Assembly: GCA_037074765.1 (NCBI GenBank)
Contig: JBAMDO010000576.1
Coordinates: forward strand, 434,001 to 498,000
DNA: 64,000 nt
Direction of reading: 5' to 3'
DNA from: Mansonella perstans
Taxonomy: Eukaryota > Nematoda > Chromadorea > Rhabditida > Onchocercidae
Shown here in pieces: positions 53,201 to 64,000 of the stretch. Each line of letters opens with the position of its first letter. Position 1 is the first letter of the stretch. Under the pieces are notes generated by a model. The model searched no databases, was not told the DNA's origin, and saw only the letters and a list, made by a program, of their open reading frames with translations. A program made the position numbers and the translations under genes.

Positions 53201-54157
53201 CTTCCATATATATTATCGATACAAACAAAAACAGCGTATATAAACGAAATCAAAGTGGCTGGTTAAATTTCACTGGATTCGCATTTTGCTTCACTGAATG
53301 CAATCGCTTAATAAACGTTAACTTAATTTAAATTTAACTTAATAAACAATGCTATCAACAATAATATGAGCAGAATTATGGCGAACTAATCGAAATTTCC
53401 GAAATGGTGGTGATGGATTTTAATTTAATGTATTTGTTGATACTTTAAAATCAAATATAAAAAGGAAAGCCTAATAACGAAGGGAGATAAGAATGAATGA
53501 GAAAGCAGGGATGAACAAACGGAATGTTTATATCGGCATGACTTTCCTGTAGCTCAATGTATAAAGGTCAACAGTTTAGGTGCATTATCCGATAAAGCAA
53601 AATGCGTGCATAACGTTTTTCACCCGCAGAAATGCTTGTGTATTCTAATTAAAATTAGTAAAATTTTGCATAAAGTCACGAAAACTACAACGGTTCAACA
53701 AAAACAGTTTCCATTGGAAACTAAAGTATTTCAGGTTTAAGAAATAAAAATCTCTCAGACAACTGAAGGCGACTGTAAAAGCAGTGTATGCGCTGATTTT
53801 GACTCAATAGTAGAAATGTTCAAAGAAAATCATTATTGGAAAAAATTATCTGGGAAAATTATCTTATAAAATGCAAATAATTGCAGGAAATGTCCCTCTT
53901 ATAAAAATGTAGTACTGAAACACTGTTCAAAGTTTGGCTTCATTTCCTACAAAAACAAGCACGAAAAAACCAACCACCGAGATCTTGCGAAAAAGAAAAG
54001 AAATAAATCAAATAAGTAACAAAACAAAAATTCATGTTTCATAGCAATTTAATTGACAATTTAATGCTATGAAAAAAATATGTAACATGGAAAAAATTTC
54101 CATTTCGTTAAATCGCAACTCAGAGATATGCAAAAACGTAAAACCGAGATAATAATG
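50232..54157. other. Convergent intergenic region between SNAPC3 and SARAF
   Basis: About 3.9 kb of very AT-rich sequence. AATAAA at 50335-50340, 104 bases past the SNAPC3 stop, is the likely SNAPC3 polyadenylation signal. Short ORFs (for example 51653-51835 and 52283-52483) have no family resemblance or supporting splice sites. Nothing else was recognised. Confidence 0.5.
50335..50340 (+). promoter_or_regulatory. Probable polyadenylation signal of SNAPC3
   Basis: AATAAA 104 bases after the stop codon of SNAPC3. Confidence 0.55.
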
Positions 54158-56839
54158 TTACCTTCTTTCCGTACCGCCAAAACCTGAAAAACGAAAGTGT
54201 AAGTATTTCGAAAGAACAACAAAAATACTGAATTTCACTTGGAGATCTAAAACTTGCCCAAACACTCAATATTGACATTCATATTAGCGATATTCATATT
54301 AGCAAGTTATATCTCTTCCACTTACTGTACTGCAGAGAAATAATCCACATGTATATTAAGAAATAAAACAAAGCCTTGTGCTCGAAGTATGCAATTTATC
54401 AGCAAATTTCAGAAAACAATGATGTTAGTTAAACATTTAACAAATCGAAAGGTCCACCTGATTTTGTTCGACTTGTTGAAGATCTTGGCGAATCATCCCT
54501 ATAGCTACCGTGTGAAAAACTCCTGGAACCGCCTTGCTCATACGACCTTCTACTTCGTAAGAAACTGTCATCACTAAAATTACAGTAATTAATCACAATT
54601 ATCGAGCATCAAGCAGATTTTTAGTGAAATGACTGCCTATAAATTTCAAATTATAATTACGCCTCAATTATTTCTTACAGGAAATGAACAAACCTGTTCT
54701 GATTCCTGCCATACAAATAACCAAGTAAGCCACCTAATCCGAGACCAGGAAGGAAACCAGGTCCACTGAACTGAGATTGTGCACCGGATGAATTATGAAA
54801 AGTTTCTTCGTATGAAGGAGGTGGTGCATTAGCTTGATGCATAAATCTTTTGAAACCTGGCGGTGGTGGTCTTCCATTGTCTGGTGGTGGTCCCTGATCC
54901 CAACCCGAACCTGAAAGTTTTGCATATATTGGCTTACTTTTCATATTCAAATATTCATTTCACCAAAGATGTCACTACCAATTAATGAAGGATTTAGCAC
55001 AGAACTTGTAATTACAAAATATTTGAGTAGTCGAAACTATCTGCAATGAATAACTGATTAGAAGCAAATTGCAATTTAAGCTTTACAAAATCGTATAAAT
55101 TTTCTCTATCGACATCAAAAATACAACTTTTTCTATCATTTTATTCATCAAGTAAAGTTGTGAAACAACAATAGTGTTATATAGTTAGAAAACGAAATGA
55201 ATAATTTTTTTTAAAATGTTAAAATCGATTACCACTGCGATGTGTCCTGCTACCACCAGTAGTAGGTTGTGAACAACTGCAGTAAACTATGACGAGGAAT
55301 AAAAGTAAAAAGGCTACAGTGGAAAGTGTTAATGAACCAAATCTGAAATGAGTGACAGAGAATTTAAGCCAAGAATTCCAAAACTTTAAATGACTTCATA
55401 TTACTTATGGTAGAATCGAAAACATCGGAAAAAAATGAGAAGTTAGAAACACTTTTACAAATACTCACTTCTCGCTTGGTACTTTGTCATCTTCACCATA
55501 ATAATTGCTCCTTCCTTCGCGACTATATTCCAGATTGTATTTCAACTTAAAAATATTAATTAAATGTGTCAGACTGAAAATTCATTTATTAATTTACTGA
55601 AAATGGATTTTCAGCTTATCAGAATCCATAGAAACTTCAGCACTATTCCTAATCAGCTTACTACAATTATTAGCTGCTCACACTGTAATAGTATTGTTAT
55701 GTGTCAACAAATACTACACCACCTTTCATATTCTTATCTGACTTTTCACATATTAGAATCAATGTTGATCATCAATATTTTTAAAGCCATGTCAGTAAAT
55801 AATAACAGTTCAACACTGATTACAGTGAAAGTTGTTTTGAAAAAATAAATTCGACTTACGCCACAAGAACCTTGCAGAATGTACGGATCATTTGGATAAT
55901 CATACCCTTCACAAGATATGTGAATCTAAAAAAAAATTTTCGGCAGATTTCGATTAAGTTTCCAAATCCGATCTAAGTTAAATTACTTTACAGAAGGCTT
56001 ACATGAGAATCAATCCCTAAAAATATGATAAACTATAGTGAAAAACTGTGAATTGCAACTAGTATTTCAGACAGTCACTACAATAATCGTGAAAAATTTA
56101 CTTCGCCAAATTCATACTGATCGTTCATTTCTGCTTTACACTCCCACTGGACATCGATACCATCATAACCTTTGTTGTAACATTGCACAACCTAAAAATG
56201 TAAGGACATCGAAGAAAATAGTCTGAAAATCAGGGTCGTGCGGTTATCTTAATTTAAATTATGTTAACAGTCGTGTCTAAAATGAAAGAAATAACACTAT
56301 AAAATATGTTATGCTGTATGCCATATTGCACAACTTAAAAATTATCATGTTTTGCACATACTCTTGGTTCAAACTTTCCCTTCGCGGATCCTCCGACACA
56401 TTGAATTTGTGGCAATGGAGTGGATCTTCTTCCTGTAGTATACTTATCTTTGTACAATGTTAGCGTTCCGACATCGGTTAAACGAACTTTTCGTGAACTT
56501 TCTGAAAATTTGCGAAAATTGTCATAAGTTATCAGAAAATAATTTTTGAATCAAAATTGTTCATCTAAATGCTCTGCCAAAATTATCGCTTAAATAAATA
56601 AACAATTCTTAAATATTTATAACTCTGTTTCCCTTCGAATCAACAAAACTGCATTATTGCTAACTATATAATCTTTTCTATTGTATACTTTTAAAAAAAA
56701 AAATGAAGATATGAAAGTATGCCAAAAACTGTGCATAATTTTCACAAAAAAAAACAATTATTTCAAAGAATTTCAATAACTTACCACAAAAACCAATAAT
56801 ACCAATTAAAAATACAACACGTAAGCTGCACCAAAGCAT
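54158..56839 (-). CDS. SARAF: Store-operated calcium entry-associated regulatory factor (SARAF/TMEM66)
   Basis: Single-pass ER membrane protein that binds STIM1 and promotes slow inactivation of store-operated calcium entry. Model (minus): 56839..56785, 56501..56362, 56191..56102, 55925..55860, 55545..55469, 55342..55233, 54910..54694, 54573..54458, 54183..54158; 298 residues, phases agree. Visible: signal peptide MLWCSLRVVFLIGIIGFCG; lumenal domain RKVRLTDVGTLTLYKDKYTT, PLPQIQCVGG, VVQCYNKGYDGIDVQWECKA, ISCEGYDYPND, GSCGLKYNLEYSR; a membrane segment at about 146-163 (LTLSTVAFLLLFLVIVYC); then a Pro/Gly/Ser-rich cytosolic tail with GPGFLPGLGLGGLLGYLYGR. The last exon is only 26 bases (GFGGTERR and stop) and restores the family ending SGYGGT-R-R; reading through its donor instead gives a short alternative end after GGPFDLLNV. 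TTTTCAG lies 7 bases before the ATG. Confidence 0.95.
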
Positions 56840-56846
56840 TCTAATC

Positions 56847-56853
56847 CTGAAAA
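56847..56853 (-). promoter_or_regulatory. Acceptor-like site next to the SARAF ATG (possible SL trans-splice site)
   Basis: ATTTTCAG on the minus strand ends 7 bases before the ATG at 56839. An open frame continues upstream through it with another ATG at 56878, but that would place extra basic residues ahead of a good signal peptide, so the inner ATG is preferred. Confidence 0.45.
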
Positions 56854-58940
56854 TGCGCAAATAAAGTTTTACAAACATTTCAATAATAAATTATTTAATT
56901 GACCATCGTTCATTTCAACAAACTACGTTTAATACGTCTAATTTCATTTCAACAAACTACGTCTAATTTCATTTTCTACGCAAAACTTACGCTGATACAA
57001 TACTATGATTTGATAAACTAGCATATAAAATACTGATAAGCCTCAGCCTTTACTTGAAAACGCATATACGACAAATTACTCAAATCACAGATACATGAAA
57101 CATCCATCCACCTCAAAACGAAATAGCTAAGGACACGTCACATTAGTAAACTAAGTAGTCTGTCTCATGCATCTGTTTCAATTGGCTTGCATGTATGGCC
57201 TAGAAGAAATCTAGGCATAAAGTGGACAAGGATAGCTGATGAATTACTAGGCCAGTATAGACTTGCTTAGTCTACCTGTTTTCCTATAGATTATTAAGAT
57301 TAAATAAAAGCATTAAATAAAGGATTCACGAAATACAATCGTATTAAGTCGGTGGAATAATTGTTTGCTGAAACAGAATAATTAGCTTGCAATAAGCAGT
57401 GAAGGCAAAAAGAACGATAATTTAGCTTCTTTATAATTAAAATTTTTAATTTTTATCAAAATAAGAAGTTTAATTAATTTGTTTACTTGATGCATATTAT
57501 CAGTGACTTTCAAAAGTTGCATTTATTTTAGTCTAACCAACAATGGAATTTTTAACAGTATTCTTTTTTGAGTATATTTTTTTTGACTATAAGTGACAAT
57601 TTTCAATAAATTTATCAATACATAGTAATTGCGCATCACTGTTATCATTCCAAATTCGTTCACATTTTCTGAAACTACAAACTTTAGCCATTCTAAAGTT
57701 TGATATAAGAAAAGTTGGTGAACAAATAAGCACTCCCTTGAACAACTGTATCTTGAATCTAAGATATAGTATAGCCTGGAATTTTTGCATACTATCAGAT
57801 TCCTGATTCCTGGTTAGTAAAAATTAGAAACCAGTGTGATAAAGATATATTTATTAAATTCACGATCTCTTCAATTGACAATTCACAAAATCACATAACA
57901 AACCATATGTACTAATATTTTGCTTTGATCAAACATTAAAATGATATAAATAAGGAATTATTATTTAATTGCTTTTTATTGATACTAATTTAATGTATAT
58001 GTAGTCGGAAATCAATTGAACGTTATCAAATCTCGCATTTCATACTACTGTACTACCATAAAAACGTGCCTCCTGAAACAATGCAATTGCATCACTGATT
58101 TGCATGCAACAACTATGTAACATGTGAAATAATATCATAAACATGTATTGGTTATATATTTGATTGTTGTTATAAATATTTTAATTTCATTAGCATCAAT
58201 TATTAGCCTTTTCGATAATATCTCTTATATATCATATATCTCAGTATTGTCATCAGTCTCAATTATTTCTATGTTGCTAGTTTGATAATATTCCTATCTA
58301 AAATATTTTCAAAAAATTTCGGATAATATATACAAATAGATTTAGCGGTACTAATTGACCTTTCGGATGATAGTTTTTTTTTTTTTTTTTTGAAAAATAT
58401 TGTTGAAAATGAAATATTCAACTCACAAACTATGAAAGTTTTAGACATTACGATAACTTCTTTAAGCATCATGCTCCTTCTCTATATATCTTGTGGATAT
58501 AGTGGAGAAAATTCAATAATACAATAATTTTCTTGATATTATTAAAAGTTTGGGATTGATAGAGATAACTTTGGGTAGCTGGAGTTAATTTATTAAAGGA
58601 AGTTGAGTCTTAGTTCAAAATGAATTAAAAATGAGTTTGAAAAGAAAAAAAGAGAAAACGAATTTGAAAACGAAAATGAATCAGTTGAAAATAGCAGATT
58701 TCTTTGAGACAGATTAAATTAAATTTTTCTTTAATAATCCTTTTTTTATATGAAACAGAAAATTTAGTCATTTGTTATTAATTCGATAGATCGCAATGTC
58801 AATATTCAATCAAAGACGCTGGAATTGCATAAACGAAATTTAGCTTAGCTTCTCATTCATAAACATAGAATGGGTATTATTTTAAAGGAGAATGAAACTA
58901 ATTTTCGAGTTAATTAAATTTATTTCTAATTTACAGGGAA
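56854..58940. other. Divergent intergenic region between SARAF and SART3
   Basis: About 2.1 kb of AT-rich sequence that must hold both promoters. Contains a run of 18 T at 58374-58391. No convincing ORF, tRNA or other RNA gene was seen. Confidence 0.5.
58934..58936 (+). promoter_or_regulatory. Acceptor-like site next to the SART3 ATG (possible SL trans-splice site)
   Basis: TTTACAG ends at 58936, 4 bases (GGAA) before the ATG at 58941. This is the same arrangement as at eIF2D, TFIIE beta and SARAF. Confidence 0.45.
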
Positions 58941-61900
58941 ATGAGTGGAACAGAAAGCGATAGTAGTGAAAAAATGGAAGAGGAAGATGATAAAGAAGTG
59001 TATGATGATGAAGCATATGAACAAGTTATTTCAGAGATGAAGAAAATTGTAAGTTTTCCTTTTATTTCTTAATACTTGATCCAAGCTATGTAGTTGGCAT
59101 TTCACGCCATTTCTTCTGATATACTCTGATGTAATTTCGAGGCAGTTACGCTTAAACCATAACTACCTGATTAATACATTGTAGGTGGAAAGGTCGCCGA
59201 AGCATTATGGTAATCGTATGAAATTGATTGATGCTTTGCGTCGAAGTGGTGAGCTTGAAGAAGTTCGTGAACAACGGGAATGTTTATCAGCATTATATAC
59301 AATGCCTCCAAATTTCTGGTTAGATTGGGTCGAGTAAGTTGCATTTTGAAAAAGTAATCAGGATTCCTTTGCACCATGCCACAGAAAGGGTTAGCTCGAA
59401 TGCTTGAAATTGGCTGAAATTTGGCTCAAATATGGATTTATTTGCAAGATTACAATGAGATTCGAGCTCTGCAATTATAATATTTATACAATTTTTTTGT
59501 ACTTTCACATGATTTCAAGGTAGTAACAATAGAGCAAAACAGCAGGAATTGATGATCTGCAAAAAATGATTAGGATGTGATTAATCATTGAACATACTGA
59601 CGCTTCGTGTGGAAGATTTAATAGAGAGCCGAGCGAACTAAAAAAATATGAAACTTTAGCTCTAACACATTCCGATAATTTCTTTTAATGTCAATGTTGT
59701 TTCATATTGTTTACAGAGATGAAAAATCAGCAGGAAGTGGCAAAGATCTAATTAAACGGCTTTTCGAATGTGCAGTTCGGGATTTCCATAGTCCCGAAGT
59801 TTATCTGGAATACGTTCAATGGGCATGCGGCACTTCACTCGATTTCGCGAGAGAGGTGACGATAGTATCTACACATTCTCACTGAACTTTCATATTTATA
59901 ATATAAGGAAATAAAGATTAGGTTTCGAAGATTTAGGAAGTTTTTTATTCTTTTAATTGTTAGGTCATTCAGCACGCCATAACCGTGAATAATAATGCAG
60001 TCATACCATATGAACATCCTGAAGAAAGTTATATTGGTAATATTACCATAAAATTATAAAGAAGGGATAACTAGAATTGACGTTTGCTTTTAACAGCACT
60101 TCTTGAAACTTCTTCATTGAGTAAAACTTTTGCGGTGGACGGAAGAATAAGCCAACAGAATCCCTTTCCAGAAAATGGAAGAAGCAGTAATAAAAATTGG
60201 TTTACGAGCTGACTGCGCTTCTTTGATTTGGAACATTTATTTGGATTTCGAAAAAATGATTCTAAATTCGATGAATAGTGAAAAAGATGAGAAGCAAAGA
60301 AAGCATGTGGAAACACTTTACGGACGACTGCTTAATGTGCCACATCTAGGTCTTGAGGAGTCATGGAACGAATATAAGGCATTTGCAGGTAATTTTTATG
60401 ACATCATTTTTTTCCCAGTTTTTTTTTCAAGTTTGGCTTTGCATTTTTAAATTGCTTGATTATCTTCTTGCTTAGGGTGTATTATTATCAGAACAAAAGT
60501 TTTCATGTATTCTAACGATTTTGTCCAGTTGTTTCCATGTAAATTATCAGTTGAGAAAGACTGACATAACTTGAATTTCATGTTCTGTTTTTGCAGTTTA
60601 CTGATTTACGATGCGAAAAACATTTTAAAACAAGAATTTTTTATTTCCAGAAATATAGGTCAGATTAGCATCACAGCTTTCTCAACAGTTTCAGAAATAT
60701 TGCTTTTGCTAAATACAACTGTTGCAATTTCAGAAGGTAAAGAGTCAGAACAGTTTCGTAAAGCATTTGAAAGTTCAGCGAAACGTATAGCGGATATCAG
60801 TGAATTCGAACAGCATCTCGAAGATGCCACGGAAGAAAATGAGAAATTATCTGTTTTAATGAAATACATAGATTTCGAAATGCAAAGTAACGCTTCAAAT
60901 TGTTTTGCTGATGTGTTTTGGTTTATTTTCTTGATCATATTTAAAAGTATTATTTTATAAATTGAACGTTTTAGCGAATGATCCTGCGAGAATTCAAATG
61001 ATTTTTGAAAGGACACTTTGTACGTTTGCTGCTTCTCCAAATTCTGATCTCTGGTTGCAATACGGTAGTTGGTTGGATTCTTCGTTAAAATTACCGCAGG
61101 TTAGAGACAGTTTTTCTATGATTATCCAGTTGATTTTCTGTTCTCTCATTTAATAAATGATTGCTTTTACTGCTCATCCATATAAAATTATTTGCTTTTA
61201 CCATTGCATATTCTTATGCTTTCACTGGATCCATAAATGCAGACTCTAGTACGAATATAAGAAATATGTTATTCCAGAAAATATAAGTGAACGAATTTAA
61301 GGTTTCTGTGGACGTATATGCACGTTCTGTACGTCATGCACCGTGTTCAGCACTCTGGCAGCAGTATTTCTTGGCGCTTGAACGATCGGATGCCTCTTCG
61401 GAAGAAATTGATGCCAAATGGTCGGATGCCCGAGATACAATAACAACACAAGAAGAAGGATTCGCTCTGTATCGCACCTACATATATTTGCTTCGACGGC
61501 GTGTTGCTAAGCAAGGTGTATTTTTTGGATTAAATTTTAGTTACATCCATCTACAGGTACTCTGCAAAAACTATTAGGAAATTTTGTTACTAGTGAAACC
61601 ATTCATTCGCCAAGATATTCATATCTGCATGTCAGCTCATTATTTAAGAGTTTCTCGAACTTAGCATTTCTATTTAATTTGAGTTTGGTAGCAGTAACAA
61701 ATGTTTTAAATGCTCAAGTATTTTTCGTGACTTTGCAATCTTCCATTGTTTTAGGTAACGGCGATTACTCAGCTGTGTTAGAGAAATTCGACGAAGGTGC
61801 CGCTTTCTTGGCCGAAAAATTTGGTTCTCATTGGGATAGTCCAAAAGCTCAGTATCGTAAAAACTATGCCCTCTTTTTATATACATCGACAAAACAGCCT

Positions 61901-64000
61901 GACAAAGGCATTTTTTTAAATAATATTTCATTTTCTCTTATCAACTTTCATTTTTATGTTACATTATTAAACGCTGTTTTACGTTTACAATTTTGAACTA
62001 GATGATTTACTGTGGGATGACAGTATTGATTAATAGATTATGGTGCGATAGTTGCATTTTGAGGCTTTTAGGAAAACAAGTTTGAGCTGGTCCGTTTTCA
62101 AAATTACCTGAATTGTTGAAGTCGTTGCTATGAATTTCTTTTTAGCTCTGAAAATATGGAATGATATATTGGCATCGGGAAATGGTCATTTGGCAGCAGC
62201 CTGGATAGAAGCTGCTAATTTGGAACGTTTTTTTGGTAATGTCAATAACGCTCGTAAACTGCTTTACAAAGCTGTCAATGCAGCAAGCGATCATCCATAT
62301 ACTGTAATTACTTTCATCTATATCTTGTTCTCTCTTTTTCTGATTCCGGAATAGAATGGAAATAAAAGAGAAGTCCGAAACCTGTTATACTTTCACAAAA
62401 AATGTAATCTTTTCAGGTTTTTGATGCCCTTATTCAATTTGAGAGAGAGGTGGGTACTATTGAAGATGTGGATAAAGCGCTGCAAAAAGTAAACGCTCAA
62501 GCGATCCGGATTTCATTAAGACCACAAAAGAATGTAATGGAGAATAGTAAAAAGAGGAAAAAGGGCGATGATGGGAATGTTGAAGAAAAAAAGAAAAAGA
62601 GAGATGCAACGATAAAAGGACAGGAACTTGTAATTAATGAGTATATAAACGGCAAAACGGAAACTGTGGCAGAAATTCAACAAAAGAACGAGGTATTTCT
62701 TGAAGAAATTTTCGAGACCACTCTGCGTGCTTAAATGCTTTTTGAGAGAAATAACGTAGTCCTCATTTCATTTTTCAGAGCATTAGGTAGCACTATGTCG
62801 AGATTATTCTCTAAAATTGTTTTTTGAGATAAGAAATGAGGACTAAAATTCAAAAATAGTTCGTGTTTAGCTCAAATTTAGGAAGCTGGTATACAAAAAT
62901 TAATTTGCGACAGTTTATGCAGTTCAGGTATTTAATTTGCAGCTATACTTTAGAATGCTAAGTTGTTTTGGTTAGTAGTCTAAGCTCATAATTACCGTAC
63001 TTTACGGGAATTTTGAAAGCATTAAGTGTTTAAGTTTGGAAAAACTTCCATACTTTAACACTTATTTGGTTGTAAAAAGCAGTATCGACTAATTTATAAT
63101 TTGATGACTTTTAGTTGGTAAATGTCGATAAAAAGCAAGTGGATGGTGATGGTTTTGTTGTGCCACAACTTCCTACAGAATTACCGAGGCCGAAAACAAC
63201 ACTAAATCAAAAGGTCGATTTAGAAGGAACAAGTAAAGAAGATTCTTCTCAAAAACGTGACACCGTATTTGTATCCAACCTCGATTTCAAGCTATCAACA
63301 GAAAGATTGAAAGAAATATTCCCGAATGCGAAGGAAATTCGGTTGGTCTACCGCGGGATGAGCAAACTGCACAAAGTAGGTTATGTATATTTTATTTCAC
63401 TTATTCTCTTATTGTTTACTTCATAGTTTTTTGTATCGGTTCGGCTGTTGTAGCGTATGGATTTTGTAATTTAATCCATTTGACAGATGTGTTTGACTGA
63501 GAGATAGGTTTTTTTTCTGTTCGTTATCATCTATTCAGACTGGAACATTGGTTTTACATAAGTTAAAGGATGCAATAACCAGCTTCAATTTCAACACTAA
63601 TAACTATCCTGAATTAACTTGTCATTTTGAACAGCGAAATATGGAAAGAATAGTAAAAAAAAAAGGAAAAATTCAAAGCTTGGTAACTATCCATAAGCAA
63701 ATAACAATTATCGAGAACAAGTATCCATAATGAAACATATAATTTATATTAATTCATTTTAAGAATATATTTAATCGTAGTATTATCTGAGACTTTTATT
63801 TTTTTTTTGTATAGTATGTGGTATGATCTATATCTACTGGTTTAAGATGTAAATAAGACAAATTCGGTGGTGAATTTTTAATTTTAAAAGTGAAATTGCT
63901 AGTATTTCAGGGATTTGGCTATATAGATTTCTCAACTGAATCAGAAGCTCAGGAAGCTTTGAAAATGGATCGTACGCAGATTGATGGTAGACCGATGTAT
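58941..64000 (+). CDS. SART3: SART3/TIP110 (Prp24-like U4/U6 snRNP recycling factor), 3' end outside window
   Basis: Nuclear protein with N-terminal HAT repeats and C-terminal RRMs that binds U6 snRNA and promotes U4/U6 re-annealing; it also recruits ubiquitin proteases. Model: 58941..59048, 59185..59333, 59717..59855, 60172..60388, 60734..60886, 60975..61099, 61302..61515, 61755..61907, 62146..62303, 62417..62692, 63115..63375, 63911..>64000; 681 codons so far. Visible: acidic start MSGTESDSSEKMEEEDDKEV; HAT repeats with W/Y spacing (FWLDWVE, VYLEYVQWACG, SLIWNIYLDFE, DLWLQYGSWLDSSLKL, ALWQQYFLALER, AAWIEAANLERFFGNV); a Lys-rich nuclear-localisation block SKKRKKGDD...KKKKRD; then RRM1 with RNP2 VFVSNL and RNP1 GFGYIDF. 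The intron after 61907 needs a GC donor. The splice 59855 to 60172 gives a gapless HAT alignment, although another open frame lies between them. Confidence 0.94.
61908..62145 (+). other. Probable GC-AG intron in SART3
   Basis: The coding frame runs to GACAAAG and the next exon starts CTCTGAAAATATGG, giving the HAT-repeat sequence KALKIWNDIL. The bases after the exon are GCATTT, so the donor is GC, not GT; the acceptor TTTTTAG is normal. No GT nearby keeps both phase and family alignment. Confidence 0.7.

Noticed and set aside
53540..53620. Possible tRNA-like stretch (TAGCTCAAT motif)
   Set aside because: No acceptor stem, anticodon arm or T-arm consensus could be folded around it.
55981..56020. 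A 14-base micro-exon between SARAF exons 3 and 4, flanked by TTTTTAG and GTAAGC
   Set aside because: Including it breaks the reading frame, whereas direct joining of the neighbouring exons gives the family sequence FGE-IHISCEGY without a gap.

Overview
The window is nuclear DNA of an AT-rich, intron-dense animal, most probably a nematode and possibly a filarial parasite. Genes are split into small exons with GT-AG introns and T-rich acceptors ending TTTCAG or TTTTAG. Several coding regions have an acceptor-like TTTCAG only 3-8 bases before the ATG, as expected where a spliced leader is trans-spliced to the mRNA. A decayed fragment resembling nematode-type mitochondrial ND4 fits the same view. 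The species cannot be named from the sequence alone. No bacterial operon, CRISPR array, rRNA, tRNA or intact transposon was recognised.

Layout, left to right. 1-4.2 kb: proteasome ATPase Rpt3/PSMC4 (+). 5.2-9.0 kb: SUZ-domain RNA-binding protein of the SZRD1 family (+), whose large first intron seems to contain an unrecognised three-exon gene on the same strand (5.9-6.9 kb). 9-23.2 kb: gene-poor AT-rich DNA with homopolymers, microsatellites, an ND4-like mitochondrial insertion (12.4-12.96 kb) and a few isolated exon-like ORFs. 23.2-27.7 kb: R-Ras-type small GTPase (+). 29.3-32.8 kb: multi-exon gene (-) whose family I do not recognise; 33.7-34.2 kb has unresolved coding signal (-). 37.5-39.9 kb: TFIIE beta (-). 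41.9-46.0 kb: eIF2D/ligatin (-). 46.9-50.2 kb: SNAPC3 (+). 54.2-56.8 kb: SARAF (-). 58.9 kb to the window end: SART3 (+), cut inside its first RRM.

The recognisable genes are conserved housekeeping loci: protein degradation, RNA binding, Ras signalling, Pol II and snRNA transcription initiation, translation initiation or recycling, calcium-entry control and spliceosome recycling. SNAPC3 (snRNA transcription) and SART3 (U4/U6 snRNP recycling) both concern snRNAs, but their proximity need not be meaningful. I see no operon-like spacing (all gaps are well over 500 bp) and no gene cluster that looks like a new system. The points most worth a second look are the unrecognised genes, the nested locus, the mitochondrial insertion, a probable GC-AG intron in SART3, and two cases where a short piece of exon is repeated in a neighbouring intron.

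Exon boundaries were derived by eye from splice motifs, reading-frame continuity and remembered family alignments; they have not been checked against RNA or database searches.
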